A DNA stretch of 64,000 nt from Faecalicatena_A orotica. Its GTDB lineage: Bacteria; Bacillota; Clostridia; Lachnospirales; Lachnospiraceae. The DNA lies in assembly GCF_040545875.1 (NCBI RefSeq), contig NZ_JBEPMR010000015.1; one strand, given 5' to 3'. Both the position numbers and the translations under genes were made by a program. The notes beneath the pieces are model-generated. The model saw only the letters and a list, made by a program, of their open reading frames with translations. It was not told where the DNA came from and ran no database searches. Shown here piece by piece: positions 44,009-53,958 of the stretch. Numbering within the stretch: the stretch's first letter is position 1; every line of letters starts with the position of its first letter.

Positions 44009-45382
44009 ATGAAAAAGAGAATAGCAGCAGTTCTTTTATCAGCAGCTATGGTTGTAACAACATTGGCGGGTTGCGGTAATTCTTCTTCTGACCCCGCAAA
44101 AAAAGATTCTGGCTCCAAGGATGCACAGGCTGAAACTGATTATGATGTTGAAAACAGAGAATACAAAGATGTTAAGATAACAATTCATACCAGATGGGAC
44201 ACCGGAGATGTATCCGGTCCTCTTTATCAGAATATTGTAGAAGGCTTTATGGAAAAATATCCGGGAATCAAGGTGGAACAAATCAATATTCCAACGGAGT
44301 CTGAATGGCTTAATTCAGAATCAGTGCTTATGTCCGATAAAGATTCTATGCCCAATATTATTGTTGAGTATGGCGGCTCCCGGACTGCAGAGTATGTAAA
44401 TTCAAACCTTATCGTTAACATGGACCCGTATTATGAGCAGTATCCGGAATGGAAAGAAAGCTTTAACTCTATGGGCGACAGCCTCACAGACTATTCAAGC
44501 TACGGGGCGGAAGGGACTTATGGTGTGCCATTTACAGCATATCAGGTTATGCTTTTCTACAACGAAGATATATTAAGCCAAAACGGGATTGACCCTGCAT
44601 CAATCGTGAGCTGGGACGACCTTATGGCAGCATGTGAGAAACTGAAAGCAAACGGTGTGCAGCCTTTCGAAATGGGTGAAAAAGATGACTATCGTTTTGG
44701 ACACCTGCATTCAGCATTAAATTATAAGACCTTTGGCTGTGATATGGCGGAAAAGCTCGGCAGCCGTGAAGTTTCCTATGACGGAGAAGAACAGACAGAA
44801 ATATACCAGATGATTATTGACGCATATGAAAAAGGATACCTTGGAACAAATCTGCTCGGAAACGATGACGGGCAGGAAAGAGCGCTCTTTAATACCGGGA
44901 AATCTGCGTTTTTATTCATGGGAACATGGTTCTGTGCAGAAGATCATACAGGGCTGGAGCTCTTTGAAAATGAGAAGATCCATGCACTTCGTATGCCTTA
45001 TGTGAATGAAGAATATAAGCTGAATGACATGGGCGGCGGAAATGAGGCTTATTACGCAGTTGATACAGGAGACGCTGATGAAGTGGCAGCATCCGTACTG
45101 TTTTTGAAGTACATGACAAGTGAGAGCGTAGTAAAAGAGTTTGTTGAAGGATATCCGACACCGGTATGTGTAAATGTTACAGCCGAAGGTGGTAATTACT
45201 TAAGCCAGGAGGCGGCAGAGATTATTGCTGAGACCGAAGATGTACGCGGGGACATTGAGAACTATGACAGCGCAACACATATGATTAATACAGTCCGTCA
45301 GGCACTTCAGAGTATTGCGATGGACGCAGATGCAAAGTCAGTCGGCAAAACCATTGTAGACACGATCAAGCAATATGAATAA
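44009..45382 (+). CDS. Sugar ABC transporter substrate-binding lipoprotein (fucoside locus)
   Basis: 457 residues. Signal peptide MKKRIAAVLLSAAMVVTTLAGCGN with lipobox LAGC (Cys22). Mature family-1 solute-binding fold: VKITIHTRWDTGDVSGPLYQNIVEGFMEKYPGIKVEQI, LFYNEDILSQNGIDPASIVSWDDLMAACEKL, SAFLFMGTWFC. It is attached to the outer membrane face and delivers an oligosaccharide to the two permeases that follow. Ligand unknown; three downstream alpha-fucosidases suggest fucosylated glycans such as mucin or milk oligosaccharides. A strong GAGGAGG site precedes the start. Confidence 0.93.
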   Translation: MKKRIAAVLLSAAMVVTTLAGCGNSSSDPAKKDSGSKDAQAETDYDVENREYKDVKITIHTRWDTGDVSGPLYQNIVEGFMEKYPGIKVEQINIPTESEWLNSESVLMSDKDSMPNIIVEYGGSRTAEYVNSNLIVNMDPYYEQYPEWKESFNSMGDSLTDYSSYGAEGTYGVPFTAYQVMLFYNEDILSQNGIDPASIVSWDDLMAACEKLKANGVQPFEMGEKDDYRFGHLHSALNYKTFGCDMAEKLGSREVSYDGEEQTEIYQMIIDAYEKGYLGTNLLGNDDGQERALFNTGKSAFLFMGTWFCAEDHTGLELFENEKIHALRMPYVNEEYKLNDMGGGNEAYYAVDTGDADEVAASVLFLKYMTSESVVKEFVEGYPTPVCVNVTAEGGNYLSQEAAEIIAETEDVRGDIENYDSATHMINTVRQALQSIAMDADAKSVGKTIVDTIKQYE

Positions 45383-45483
45383 ATGGGAATCCATGAATTC
45401 TGACTGCTAGACCGGATAATAAGATGTGTGGACCTTGCAGACATTTCGGAAGGGTTCACACATCGGGTCAGGAGGTAAAACGT

Positions 45484-46380
45484 ATGTTTTTTTCATCCAG
45501 CAAATACAGAAAGACATTTCTGAAATCAATGCTTTTTGTCCTGCCCGGCGTTGCGATCACTGTCATCTTTGTTATTTACCCGGTTATCAATACATTCTGG
45601 TTATCACTAAATGACTGGAACGGTGTTGCGACATCACCGGTGTCATGGGTAGGATTGAATAATTATATTAAAGTTTTTACGAGTGAAAAGTTCTGGAACA
45701 GTATGCTGAATGCAGTGTACTTCATGATCGGCGGGTTTGTAGTACTGATGCCCGTTGCTTTCGGAATGGCACTTTTGGTTACTTCGAAGATTAGGTTTAC
45801 GAAGTTCTTCAAGGCATCTTACCTGATGCCGGTTATGTTAGGAACAACGGCAGTCGGCTTAATGTGGACATTCATGCTGAATTCTGATTTTGGTATTTTT
45901 GCCCAGTTCTTAAGGGCTGTCGGACTCGGGGACGCGGTTATAAACTGGCTGGCGACACCAACGGTGAATATTTGGTGCGTAGTTCTGGTCAACGAGTGGA
46001 TGTATGCCGGCTATAACATGCTGATCTTTGCGGCGGGTATTGTTGCAATACCGGGAGACGTACATGATGCGGCACTGCTTGACGGATGTACCGGACTAAA
46101 GAAAGTCATTTATGTCATCATACCTCTTTGTAAAAATATGTTCATGGTTTTCTCCGTGCTCTGTGTGACAGGATGTCTGAAAGCTTTTGACATCGTATGG
46201 GCAATGACGAACGGAGGACCAATCGATTCCAGTGCAACTCCTGCCGTGCTGCTTTATACACAGGGATTCCAGTATAAGCTTATGGGGCGGAGCAGTGCAA
46301 TCGGTATTATTCTCCTCGTTCTGGGCCTTGTTTTATCAGTTTTACTGAATAACGTTATTTTTAAACAGGACAGAGAATAA
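45484..46380 (+). CDS. Sugar ABC transporter permease (MalF type, fucoside locus)
   Basis: 298 residues from ATG 45484, which has GGAGG 8 bases upstream; an ATG at 45424 is in frame but unsupported. Six membrane helices. The EAA loop is GDVHDAALLDGCTGLKKVIYVIIPLCKN, a mildly degenerate version of EAA-G. It works with the next permease. It lies 100 bp after the binding-protein gene. Confidence 0.9.
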   Translation: MFFSSSKYRKTFLKSMLFVLPGVAITVIFVIYPVINTFWLSLNDWNGVATSPVSWVGLNNYIKVFTSEKFWNSMLNAVYFMIGGFVVLMPVAFGMALLVTSKIRFTKFFKASYLMPVMLGTTAVGLMWTFMLNSDFGIFAQFLRAVGLGDAVINWLATPTVNIWCVVLVNEWMYAGYNMLIFAAGIVAIPGDVHDAALLDGCTGLKKVIYVIIPLCKNMFMVFSVLCVTGCLKAFDIVWAMTNGGPIDSSATPAVLLYTQGFQYKLMGRSSAIGIILLVLGLVLSVLLNNVIFKQDRE

Positions 46381-46409
46381 GGGAACGGACATTCAGAAAG
46401 GAGTTATGA

Positions 46410-47249
46410 ATGAATAAAAAGGTTGGCTCAGATAAACTAAAAAAAGGAATTCTTTATATAGTGGCTGTCCTTTTAGCCGCTATAACGTTTCTTCCATTAA
46501 TTATAACCCTGCTTTCTTCCTTTAAGACAAATGAGGATATTCTCCTTGGTATGTTTTCACTGCCGAAAAAATGGGTGTTTAACAACTATCCGAGTGCAGT
46601 TGAGACGGCAAATGCAATACGTTCGATCGGAAATTCACTTTTCGTTGCGGTTGCCACACTGATAGCTACCGTAATCATTGCGTTACCGGCTGCCTATGTA
46701 CTGGCAAGGAAGCCTTATAAATATTTGAAAGGTGTATACTTCCTCTTTATGGCAGGGGTCATGGTCCCGGTACATAGTACGCTCGTTTCCATATCAAAGA
46801 TATCCAGTTCTTTCGGAGCCAGAAACAGTTATTTTTTCCTGATCCTGATTTATGTCGCATTTAATCTGTCTCAGGCAATATTTTTGTTTACAGGTTATAT
46901 CGGAAGTCTGGACAGAGGTTTGGACGAGGCGGCAAAGATTGACGGATGCGGTGACGGCAGAATGCTGATCAGCATAATGGCTCCGATATGTAAGCCGATC
47001 ATCGCCACGGAAGCTATTTTAGTATTTATTTACGGATACAGTGAACTGATATTTTCATTGATTCTGATATCAGACAGTTCAAAGTATACAGTATCCAGAG
47101 CAATGCTTAATTTTACAAGCAACTATACTACCAGTTACGGCCCGCAGTTCGCATTTGTCATTATGTCAATGATTCCGATGCTGATTATCTACTTACTGCT
47201 TCATGAAAAAGTGGAATCAGGAATTCTGGCAGGTGCTATCAAAGGGTAA
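46410..47249 (+). CDS. Carbohydrate ABC transporter permease (MalG type, fucoside locus)
   Basis: 279 residues, six membrane helices. The EAA loop reads DRGLDEAAKIDGCGDGRMLISIMAPICKP, and the C-terminus is KVESGILAGAIKG, both typical of MalG-family permeases. It completes the importer; the ATPase is not encoded here. AAAGGAG precedes the start. Fucosidase genes follow after 63 bp. Confidence 0.92.
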   Translation: MNKKVGSDKLKKGILYIVAVLLAAITFLPLIITLLSSFKTNEDILLGMFSLPKKWVFNNYPSAVETANAIRSIGNSLFVAVATLIATVIIALPAAYVLARKPYKYLKGVYFLFMAGVMVPVHSTLVSISKISSSFGARNSYFFLILIYVAFNLSQAIFLFTGYIGSLDRGLDEAAKIDGCGDGRMLISIMAPICKPIIATEAILVFIYGYSELIFSLILISDSSKYTVSRAMLNFTSNYTTSYGPQFAFVIMSMIPMLIIYLLLHEKVESGILAGAIKG

Positions 47250-47312
47250 ATACTTCTTCATCCCAGGTTCGAAAAAGCCGGGCCCGGGGTGTATAAATAT
47301 GAGGATGGTGCT

Positions 47313-48776
47313 ATGAATAAAAAAGATTACTTAAAGCAGATAGAAGATGTAATTGCAAACGGTCCCTATGCCGATACATGGGATTCACTCTGTGAACACC
47401 CAGTCCCTAAATGGTATGAAAAAGGCAAATTCGGTATTTTTATCCATTGGGGTGTCTACAGTGTGCCTGCATTTGGAAATGAGTGGTATCCGAGAAATAT
47501 GTATGTCAAAGGTTCGAAAGAAAATCTCCATCATGAGAAAACATATGGGACCCTCGATAAGTTTGGCTATAAAGATTTTATACCGATGTTCCGGGCAGAA
47601 AAATTTGATCCCCGGGAGTGGACGAAACTGTTTTTGGAGTCAGGGGCAAAGTTTGTTGTACCTGTTGCGGAGCACCACGACGGTTTCCAGATGTACGACA
47701 GCGATTTTTCTGACTGGAATGCAGTAAAGATGGGACCGGAAAGGAACGTACTGGAGGAATTAAGATGTGAGGCGGAAAAGGAAGGAATTGTATTTGGCGC
47801 ATCTTCCCACCGCGCAGAGCACTACTGGTTTTTCAACGGCGGACGCCGGATTCCGGAATCAGATGTGAACAATACAGAGTATGAAGAATTATATGGGCCG
47901 GCGATGGGGGTTACCCGGGATATGAGCAATATATATGACAATCCCCCGTCAGAAGAATTTATGCAGGACTGGCTGGTCAGGACATGTGAGCTGGTTGACA
48001 GGTATCAGCCGAAGCTTCTCTTCTTTGACTGGTGGATCCAGCAGTATGCCTGGAAACCATATTTACGGAAATTTGCTGCCTATTATTATAACAGGGCAGA
48101 GCAGTGGGGCGCAGAAGTAGCTATCGATGCGAAGTTTGATGCCTATGTTTATGGAAGTGCGGTCAATGATCTGGAGAGAGGACAGCTGGATCATATTACC
48201 CCGGATTTCTGGCAGGATGATACATCTGTTGCGAAGAATTCCTGGGGATATACCGTGGGAAATGATTACAAAGACCCTTCTGATATTGTACTTGATCTGG
48301 TGGATGTGGTAAGCAAAAACGGTGCGCTGCTTCTGAATATAGGACCGAAATCGGACGGAACCATCCCGGATGAAGATGCCCATATTTTGAAGGAAGTAGG
48401 AAAATGGCTGAAGGTGAACGGAGAGGCCATATATGGAACGAAGTACTGGAAGATATTCGGTGAGGGACCTACAGACGTTCCGGAAGGACATTTTACCGAC
48501 ACGACAGGAAAAAATTATACGTCCAGAGATATCCGGTTTACGAGCAGGGGAAACCATATCTATGCAATTGTAATGCGGTGGCCGGAAGATGGAAAGGTAT
48601 CAATTGAATCTCTGGGAAATGACTACAAATATTTGAATTCAACCATCCGGGATATCCAGATACTCGGGACAGACCACCATCCGGAATTCAGCAGGAACAA
48701 AGAGCTGGACATCGTGAGCGGGTTACAGGTGGATGCCGGAAAGATGCCGGTTGTTTTGAAACTTACCATTGATTAA
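47313..48776 (+). CDS. Alpha-L-fucosidase, GH29 (first of three)
   Basis: 487 residues from ATG 47313 (GAGG 8 bases upstream). No signal peptide, so cytoplasmic. Family GH29 hallmarks: PKWYEKGKFGIFIHWGVYSVPAFGNEWYPRNMY, VPVAEHHDGFQMYDSDFSDWNAVKMGPERN, and the nucleophile Asp in LLFFDWWIQ. LLNIGPKSDGTIPDED is also conserved. It removes fucose from imported oligosaccharides. It differs from the two neighbours enough to suggest different linkage preferences. Confidence 0.93.
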   Translation: MNKKDYLKQIEDVIANGPYADTWDSLCEHPVPKWYEKGKFGIFIHWGVYSVPAFGNEWYPRNMYVKGSKENLHHEKTYGTLDKFGYKDFIPMFRAEKFDPREWTKLFLESGAKFVVPVAEHHDGFQMYDSDFSDWNAVKMGPERNVLEELRCEAEKEGIVFGASSHRAEHYWFFNGGRRIPESDVNNTEYEELYGPAMGVTRDMSNIYDNPPSEEFMQDWLVRTCELVDRYQPKLLFFDWWIQQYAWKPYLRKFAAYYYNRAEQWGAEVAIDAKFDAYVYGSAVNDLERGQLDHITPDFWQDDTSVAKNSWGYTVGNDYKDPSDIVLDLVDVVSKNGALLLNIGPKSDGTIPDEDAHILKEVGKWLKVNGEAIYGTKYWKIFGEGPTDVPEGHFTDTTGKNYTSRDIRFTSRGNHIYAIVMRWPEDGKVSIESLGNDYKYLNSTIRDIQILGTDHHPEFSRNKELDIVSGLQVDAGKMPVVLKLTID

Positions 48777-48803
48777 TGAGCGTATTACATATGGAGGGTA
48801 ATT

Positions 48804-50126
48804 ATGGCGGATAAGCGTTATACAGGAAGCTGGGAATCAATTCAGAAGCATGAAGTGCCAAAGTGGTATGATGATGCAAAATTTGGTATTTTTATTCATT
48901 GGGGAATCTATTCCGTTCCGGCATATGCGCCGCATACGTGGGAACTCGGGGATGCCCAGGTAACTGACTGGTTTTGCAACAACCCCTATGCGGAGTGGTA
49001 TTATAATTCTGTTAATGTGGGACGCGGGCCGGGTTATGAACATCATGTGGAAAAATACGGGGCGGATTTTAAATATGAAGACTTTATCCCCATGTGGAAA
49101 GCGGAAAACTGGAACCCGGATGAGTGGGCACGGATTTTTAAGAAGGCAGGTGCACAGTACGTCGTCCTGACGACAAAACATCATGACGGTTTCTGCCTCT
49201 TCCCGAGTAAATATACGGATTTCAATTCTGTGAAAATGGGTCCGGAAAGAGATATTACCGGAGAACTGACTGATGCGGTCAGGAGTGCAGGCATCCGTAT
49301 GGGATTATACTATTCAGGTCTGATTGACTGGCAGTTTGCAAATGACCCTATTTTTGATGATGATGACCTTTTTGGAACGGCAAGTCCTACTTATGCATAT
49401 GCTGATTTTTCCTATAACCAGATGAAAGAACTCATTGATAAATATGAACCGAGTGTACTGTGGAACGATATCGGCTGGCCGAAGCAGAGCGAAGAGGCGA
49501 TGCCATACCTGTTTGCACACTACTATAATAAGGTCAGAGACGGTGTAGTAAATGACCGTTTCAATGGAAAACACTATGATTTTCTGACAAAAGAATATCA
49601 GGTGGGGGAGATGGACAGGAGCCAGAAATGGGAAATGTGCCGCGGCATGGGATTATCCTTCGGATATAATGAAATTGAAGGGGACGACCAGCTGATCACG
49701 GTGCCAAAGCTCGTTAACCTGCTTGTATCTACGGTAGCCAACAACGGAAACCTTTTACTTAACATAGGGCCAAAGGCAGACGGAACCATCCCGGCAGAAC
49801 AGGTAAGAAGGTTGGAAATTCTGGGTGAATGGCTTTCGGTTAACGGGGTAGGAATTTTTGGAACCCACCCAAGTGACAGGGAATCTGAGATTCGAGAAGA
49901 CGGGATGGAACTTCACTATACAAGGAAAGATCATGTACTGTATGTTTTTGCAGATGGGCTGAAGGATGGAGTAAACGAATTCCTTATATCAGATTTTCAC
50001 GGGAACCTCAGACCTCTTGATGAGCGCCTGCAGATTGAGACAATACCTGCCGGTGATGGGCTGCTTGTCAGGACAAAAAATTATCAGGCCGGAATGTATG
50101 CTATCGGGCTGACATCAGAAGGATAA
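48804..50126 (+). CDS. Alpha-L-fucosidase, GH29 (second of three)
   Basis: 440 residues, cytoplasmic. PKWYDDAKFGIFIHWGIYSVPAYAPHTWE, VLTTKHHDGFCLFPSKYTDFNSVKMGPERD, and the nucleophile Asp in VLWNDIGWPK. Its closest likeness in the window is the first fucosidase, so the pair may be an old tandem duplication. It carries a good ribosome site (GGAGGG) 28 bp after the previous gene, and is probably on the same transcript. Confidence 0.93.
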   Translation: MADKRYTGSWESIQKHEVPKWYDDAKFGIFIHWGIYSVPAYAPHTWELGDAQVTDWFCNNPYAEWYYNSVNVGRGPGYEHHVEKYGADFKYEDFIPMWKAENWNPDEWARIFKKAGAQYVVLTTKHHDGFCLFPSKYTDFNSVKMGPERDITGELTDAVRSAGIRMGLYYSGLIDWQFANDPIFDDDDLFGTASPTYAYADFSYNQMKELIDKYEPSVLWNDIGWPKQSEEAMPYLFAHYYNKVRDGVVNDRFNGKHYDFLTKEYQVGEMDRSQKWEMCRGMGLSFGYNEIEGDDQLITVPKLVNLLVSTVANNGNLLLNIGPKADGTIPAEQVRRLEILGEWLSVNGVGIFGTHPSDRESEIREDGMELHYTRKDHVLYVFADGLKDGVNEFLISDFHGNLRPLDERLQIETIPAGDGLLVRTKNYQAGMYAIGLTSEG

Positions 50127-50234
50127 AATAGTATCTTAAAGCGGGTACTGTAAGTGCGGATATTTACGGGACAAAATACGTTTTGTCCCAGTATTATATT
50201 CAGTTTAGTAGTAAAAGAGAGAGAGGACTAACAT

Positions 50235-51479
50235 ATGTATGACACAAAACAACAATGGTTTAAAGATGCTAAATATGGTTTGTTTATGCACTGGGGATTA
50301 TATGCGCTGCTTGCCGGTGAATATAAAGGGGAAAAAACAGACCGTATTGCCGAGTGGATCATGAACTATCTGAACATACCAGTGGAAGAATACCGCAAAT
50401 TAGCAAAGGAATTCAATCCGCAGAACTTTGACGCAGATGAAATCGTACGCAGGGCGAAAGAAGACTGGGGCATGAAATATCTGGTCTTCACCTCCAAACA
50501 TCATGAGGGGTTCGCAATGTTCAAGTCAGAAACAACACCGTACAATTCTGTAGACGCATCTCCCTGCCACCGCGATTTTGTAAAAGAGCTGGCCGACGCC
50601 TGCCATAAATATGACATGAAATTTGGTTTGTATTATTCTCAGGCACAGGATTGGGATGACCCGGATGGGTTCATGCAGACAAAAGAAAACAGCCATAAAA
50701 ATTTCCAGAGATATCTGGACGAAAAATGCAAACCGCAGCTTCGGGAAATATTAACACAGTACGGAGAAATTGCACTGCTCTGGTTTGACACACCTATGGG
50801 TATTACTAAGCAGCAGACGCAGGAACTGATTGATCTGGTAAAATCCTTACAGCCAAATTGCATTATCAGCGGCCGTGCGGGAAACCATATGGGCGATTAT
50901 ATGACAACAGGAGATAATTTCATACCGAGACTTCCATACGAAGGAGACTGGGAAGTTCCGGCAACCCTGAATGACACATGGGGCTTCAATAAATACGATC
51001 ACAACTGGAAAAAAGCAGATGACATCATCCGCCTGCTGCTGAAAATCAACAGCAGGGGAGGGAACTACCTGTTGAATATCGGTCCCGACGCCGACGGAAA
51101 CGTGCCAAAAGAAAGCATTGAGATATTAAACGAAGTAGGAAAATATGTAAAAGAAAATGCAGAAGCAATCTATGGCACGAAACGCGTGGCCCTGTACCAT
51201 TACGAATTAGAGTGGGCACAGTTTACTTCAAAAGACTACAAACTATTCGTACATGTCCTTCAGCCCCGCATGCGCGTGGAAGTCATAAACATCGCTAATC
51301 AGGTGAAACGGGCATACATCGTCAGAGATGGAAGAGAACTTGAATTCACCGTAGGAAAAGTATGCGAAGGCGACGGATATATAGAAGTAGAACTTCCGGA
51401 AGATATGCAGGAACAAAAAAATTACGCAGTCTGTATTGAAATGGAAGAAAAAGAACCAATTTTCGAAGAAATCCAGTAA
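50235..51479 (+). CDS. Alpha-L-fucosidase, GH29 (third of three, shorter)
   Basis: 414 residues, cytoplasmic. AKYGLFMHWGLYALLAGEYKG, LVFTSKHHEGFAMFKSETTPYNSVDASPCHRD, and the nucleophile Asp in ALLWFDTPMG, then NYLLNIGPDADGNVPKES. The motifs differ most from the other two, e.g. HWGLYALLAG instead of HWGxYSVPA, so it belongs to another GH29 branch and probably has a different linkage specificity. A 108-bp gap separates it from the second fucosidase. It closes the operon; a weak hairpin follows. Confidence 0.92.
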   Translation: MYDTKQQWFKDAKYGLFMHWGLYALLAGEYKGEKTDRIAEWIMNYLNIPVEEYRKLAKEFNPQNFDADEIVRRAKEDWGMKYLVFTSKHHEGFAMFKSETTPYNSVDASPCHRDFVKELADACHKYDMKFGLYYSQAQDWDDPDGFMQTKENSHKNFQRYLDEKCKPQLREILTQYGEIALLWFDTPMGITKQQTQELIDLVKSLQPNCIISGRAGNHMGDYMTTGDNFIPRLPYEGDWEVPATLNDTWGFNKYDHNWKKADDIIRLLLKINSRGGNYLLNIGPDADGNVPKESIEILNEVGKYVKENAEAIYGTKRVALYHYELEWAQFTSKDYKLFVHVLQPRMRVEVINIANQVKRAYIVRDGRELEFTVGKVCEGDGYIEVELPEDMQEQKNYAVCIEMEEKEPIFEEIQ

Positions 51480-51549
51480 AAAAATACTAATACGATGAAT
51501 ACCGCCGACAAATGCAAGAGTGCCAGTTGCATTCTCGTTAAGCCGTCTG

Positions 51550-51576
51550 ATCCGCAGGCCTTTTAGTCCTGCGGAT
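51550..51576. terminator. Hairpin after the GH29 operon
   Basis: ATCCGCAGG pairs with CCTGCGGAT around a 9-base loop. The T tail is poor (TATTCATGTTTT), so it may be a weak or processed terminator. Between 51480 and 51780 I see nothing else of note apart from TATAAT at 51742, a likely -10 of the LacI gene. Confidence 0.55.
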
Positions 51577-51780
51577 TATTCATGTTTTAACCTTTGTTTT
51601 GATAAAAAACTGTAATTTCGAAAAGACGCATCCGTGAGGAGCCATCCTCCCTCCCACAGAAAGCTGGTTTATCCAGACAGAAAGTTCGTATGCTTGGAGT
51701 GTTGGTCGGGCAGGCGTATTGCGAAATCATTTTTTTGATTGTATAATGGTGTATAGATTTATGGAGAATAGGGGGAAATG

Positions 51781-52815
51781 ATGGCTGTTACGATCAAGGA
51801 TGTTGCCAGGGAGACGAATCTTGCGATATCGACTATTTCTAAATATATGAATGGGGGTAATGTGCGGGGTAAGAACCGTAAGCTGATAGAGGAAGCTGTG
51901 CAGCGGCTTGGGTACCGGCCGAATAATGCAGCCCGGGGGCTGAGGAGCTCCCGGAGTTTTTTAGTTGGCCTGATTCTGGACGGTTTGGATAATCAGTTTT
52001 TTTCACCCATTGCTTCTCAGATTACAGAGAGGCTGAATGAACAAGGATATCATGTTATTGTATGCTGCCATAGGGATAGTATTAAAAAGGCGAGGAAATC
52101 AGTAGATTTTATGCTGGAAAATCAGGTGGACGGAATGATTCTCCTTCCGCTTTCAAGTGATGAAGATTATTTGGAAAGTGCCAGAATAAATCGTGTTCCG
52201 GTTGTGACATTAGACCGGCTGGAGATGCCGGATTTTGATATGGTAGGAAGCAATGCAGCCGTTGGCAGCTATAATGCTGTTGAATATCTGATACAGCAGG
52301 GGCACAGAAAGATTGCGGTCTTATCCGGGACGGATAAGAAGACGGGTGGACTGAAGGCCGGACAGGAGAGGCTGAAAGGATACAAACGGGCGCTGGAGGA
52401 CTATATGATTCCTTTGAAAGAAGAGTATATTGCCAGTGGCGATTTCAGCTTTTCATCGGGGTATGAAGGGATGAAACGGATATGGCAGCTTAAGGACAGG
52501 CCCACTGCTATATTTATTTCTAATTACAATATGACACTAGGGGCAGTTACGCTGCTGCATAATCTTGGTATTGCGATCCCGGAAGAACTTTCTTTGGTAT
52601 CATTTGATGATTTGGAATTTTCCGAATTATGCCAGCCGAACCTGACAGCAGTCAGGCAGCCGGCCGAAGAAATTGCAAAAGAAAGTGTGGATTTGCTGCT
52701 GAAAAGAATGCAGGGTGACTACACTAATTTTCCGGAATACAGGAAATTACCTGCAAAACTGTTTATCAGAGATTCTGTCAGGGCAATCAGCCGGAATGCA
52801 GAAACTGCCACTTAA
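51781..52815 (+). CDS. LacI family transcriptional regulator (first)
   Basis: 344 residues from ATG 51781 (GGGGG 5 bases upstream; the adjacent ATG 51778 is possible). The N-terminal helix-turn-helix and hinge: VTIKDVARETNLAISTISKYMNGGNVRGKNRKLIEEAVQRLGYRPNNAARGLRSSRS. A periplasmic-binding-like sensor follows (FLVGLILDGLDNQFFSPIASQITERLNEQGYHVIVC, PEELSLVSFDDLEFSELCQPNLTAVRQP). It probably controls the fucoside operon just upstream. Its 3' end is 14 bp from that of a convergent paralogue. Confidence 0.92.
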   Translation: MAVTIKDVARETNLAISTISKYMNGGNVRGKNRKLIEEAVQRLGYRPNNAARGLRSSRSFLVGLILDGLDNQFFSPIASQITERLNEQGYHVIVCCHRDSIKKARKSVDFMLENQVDGMILLPLSSDEDYLESARINRVPVVTLDRLEMPDFDMVGSNAAVGSYNAVEYLIQQGHRKIAVLSGTDKKTGGLKAGQERLKGYKRALEDYMIPLKEEYIASGDFSFSSGYEGMKRIWQLKDRPTAIFISNYNMTLGAVTLLHNLGIAIPEELSLVSFDDLEFSELCQPNLTAVRQPAEEIAKESVDLLLKRMQGDYTNFPEYRKLPAKLFIRDSVRAISRNAETAT

Positions 52816-52829
52816 TCAGGGGGAGGTTT

Positions 52830-53837
52830 TTAAGAAATATCCTTTACAGAATCACGCTCTATAAATTGTGCTTTCACATAGGATACCTGAGGAAAATCTT
52901 CCCAGTCTCCCCTCATACGTTTCAAAAGCAGACGGCCGGCTTCCTTCCCGAGTGCTGGAAAGTCCTGCAGCATGACTGTGATAGGAGGGTGGATAGCTGA
53001 AAATATCTCGTCATCGTCAAAAGTAACCAGAGATAAATCATCCGGTATACGAAGGTCATACTTATGAAGCAGCTGAATACAGGCCATGATATAATAATAA
53101 TTCAGTGAAAAAACAGCAGTGGGTCTCTCAGGGAGTTCCATCATTTTCTGAAAGAGCTGCAGGCCGGACTGGGCATTGTATGTCCCATTATAAACGATCT
53201 GGTGATCTTCTGATATGCCGTGCTCCAGACAAGCCTGGCGGAATCCCCTGATCCGTTCCATTGCAGTGTAGCTGTCTGCGGGACCGCCGATAACACCGAT
53301 TCTTTTATGTCCATGCTGTATAAGATAAAGAGTCATTTCATAGGCACTCTCATAATTGTTGGATGTTACAGAGTCGAGGGTACATGTCTTTAAAATCTGG
53401 TCGAGGAATATGCAAGGGATATTTGCCTCCTGCATCAGCTGTATAAGATTGCTTTTTTCTATATTTTCATCTACCATAATGCAGCCTTCAGTCTGAATGC
53501 TCAACAACTGCTGGTATGTTTCAGACTGGTCAGTCTTGGAGGGATTATAAGCCATCACAATGGTGGAATAATTGTGTTTTTGCATATATTCTTCGATATA
53601 GGTGGTAATGGAACCCCAAAAATAATCACTGAAAGATGGCAGGAGAATTGTAATCGTATTACTCTTTTTGCTGCGAAGCCTCTGGGCACTCCTGTTTGGG
53701 ATATATCCTAATTTTTTAATACTTGCTTCAATTGCCATTTTATTTTCAGGAGCAATTTTTTTCCCGTTTAAATATTTGGATATGGTGGCCGGTGAAAGAC
53801 CGGTGTCTTTTACGATGTCTTTAATTGTAGCACTCAT
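52830..53837 (-). CDS. LacI family transcriptional regulator (second, convergent)
   Basis: 335 residues. HTH and hinge: ATIKDIVKDTGLSPATISKYLNGKKIAPENKMAIEASIKKLGYIPNRSAQRLRSKKS. The sensor domain (ITILLPSFSDYFWGSITTYIEEYMQKHNYSTIVMAY; PDDLSLVTFDDDEIFSAIHPPITVMLQD) is clearly related to the first LacI protein, though divergent. It probably controls itself and a nearby sugar locus. No strong terminator is seen between the two convergent genes, so transcripts may overlap. Confidence 0.92.
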   Translation of the reverse strand: MSATIKDIVKDTGLSPATISKYLNGKKIAPENKMAIEASIKKLGYIPNRSAQRLRSKKSNTITILLPSFSDYFWGSITTYIEEYMQKHNYSTIVMAYNPSKTDQSETYQQLLSIQTEGCIMVDENIEKSNLIQLMQEANIPCIFLDQILKTCTLDSVTSNNYESAYEMTLYLIQHGHKRIGVIGGPADSYTAMERIRGFRQACLEHGISEDHQIVYNGTYNAQSGLQLFQKMMELPERPTAVFSLNYYYIMACIQLLHKYDLRIPDDLSLVTFDDDEIFSAIHPPITVMLQDFPALGKEAGRLLLKRMRGDWEDFPQVSYVKAQFIERDSVKDIS

Positions 53838-53901
53838 TCTAAAGACCTCCCTTTTGCTTAGTCAAACCGAAAATTCACAATCCGTTTTGCTGCCTGCATT
53901 T

Positions 53902-53930
53902 AGTATAATATTTGAAACGAAAAAAATCAA
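53902..53930 (-). promoter_or_regulatory. sigma-A promoter of the second LacI gene
   Basis: Minus strand: TTGATT (53930-53925), 17-base spacer, TATACT (53907-53902). The spacer contains TCGTTTCA, i.e. TGAAACGA on the + strand, also present at 43921 in the fucoside promoter. Confidence 0.65.
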
Positions 53931-53958
53931 TCGAAGAAGTGAATCGTATGGACAATGC

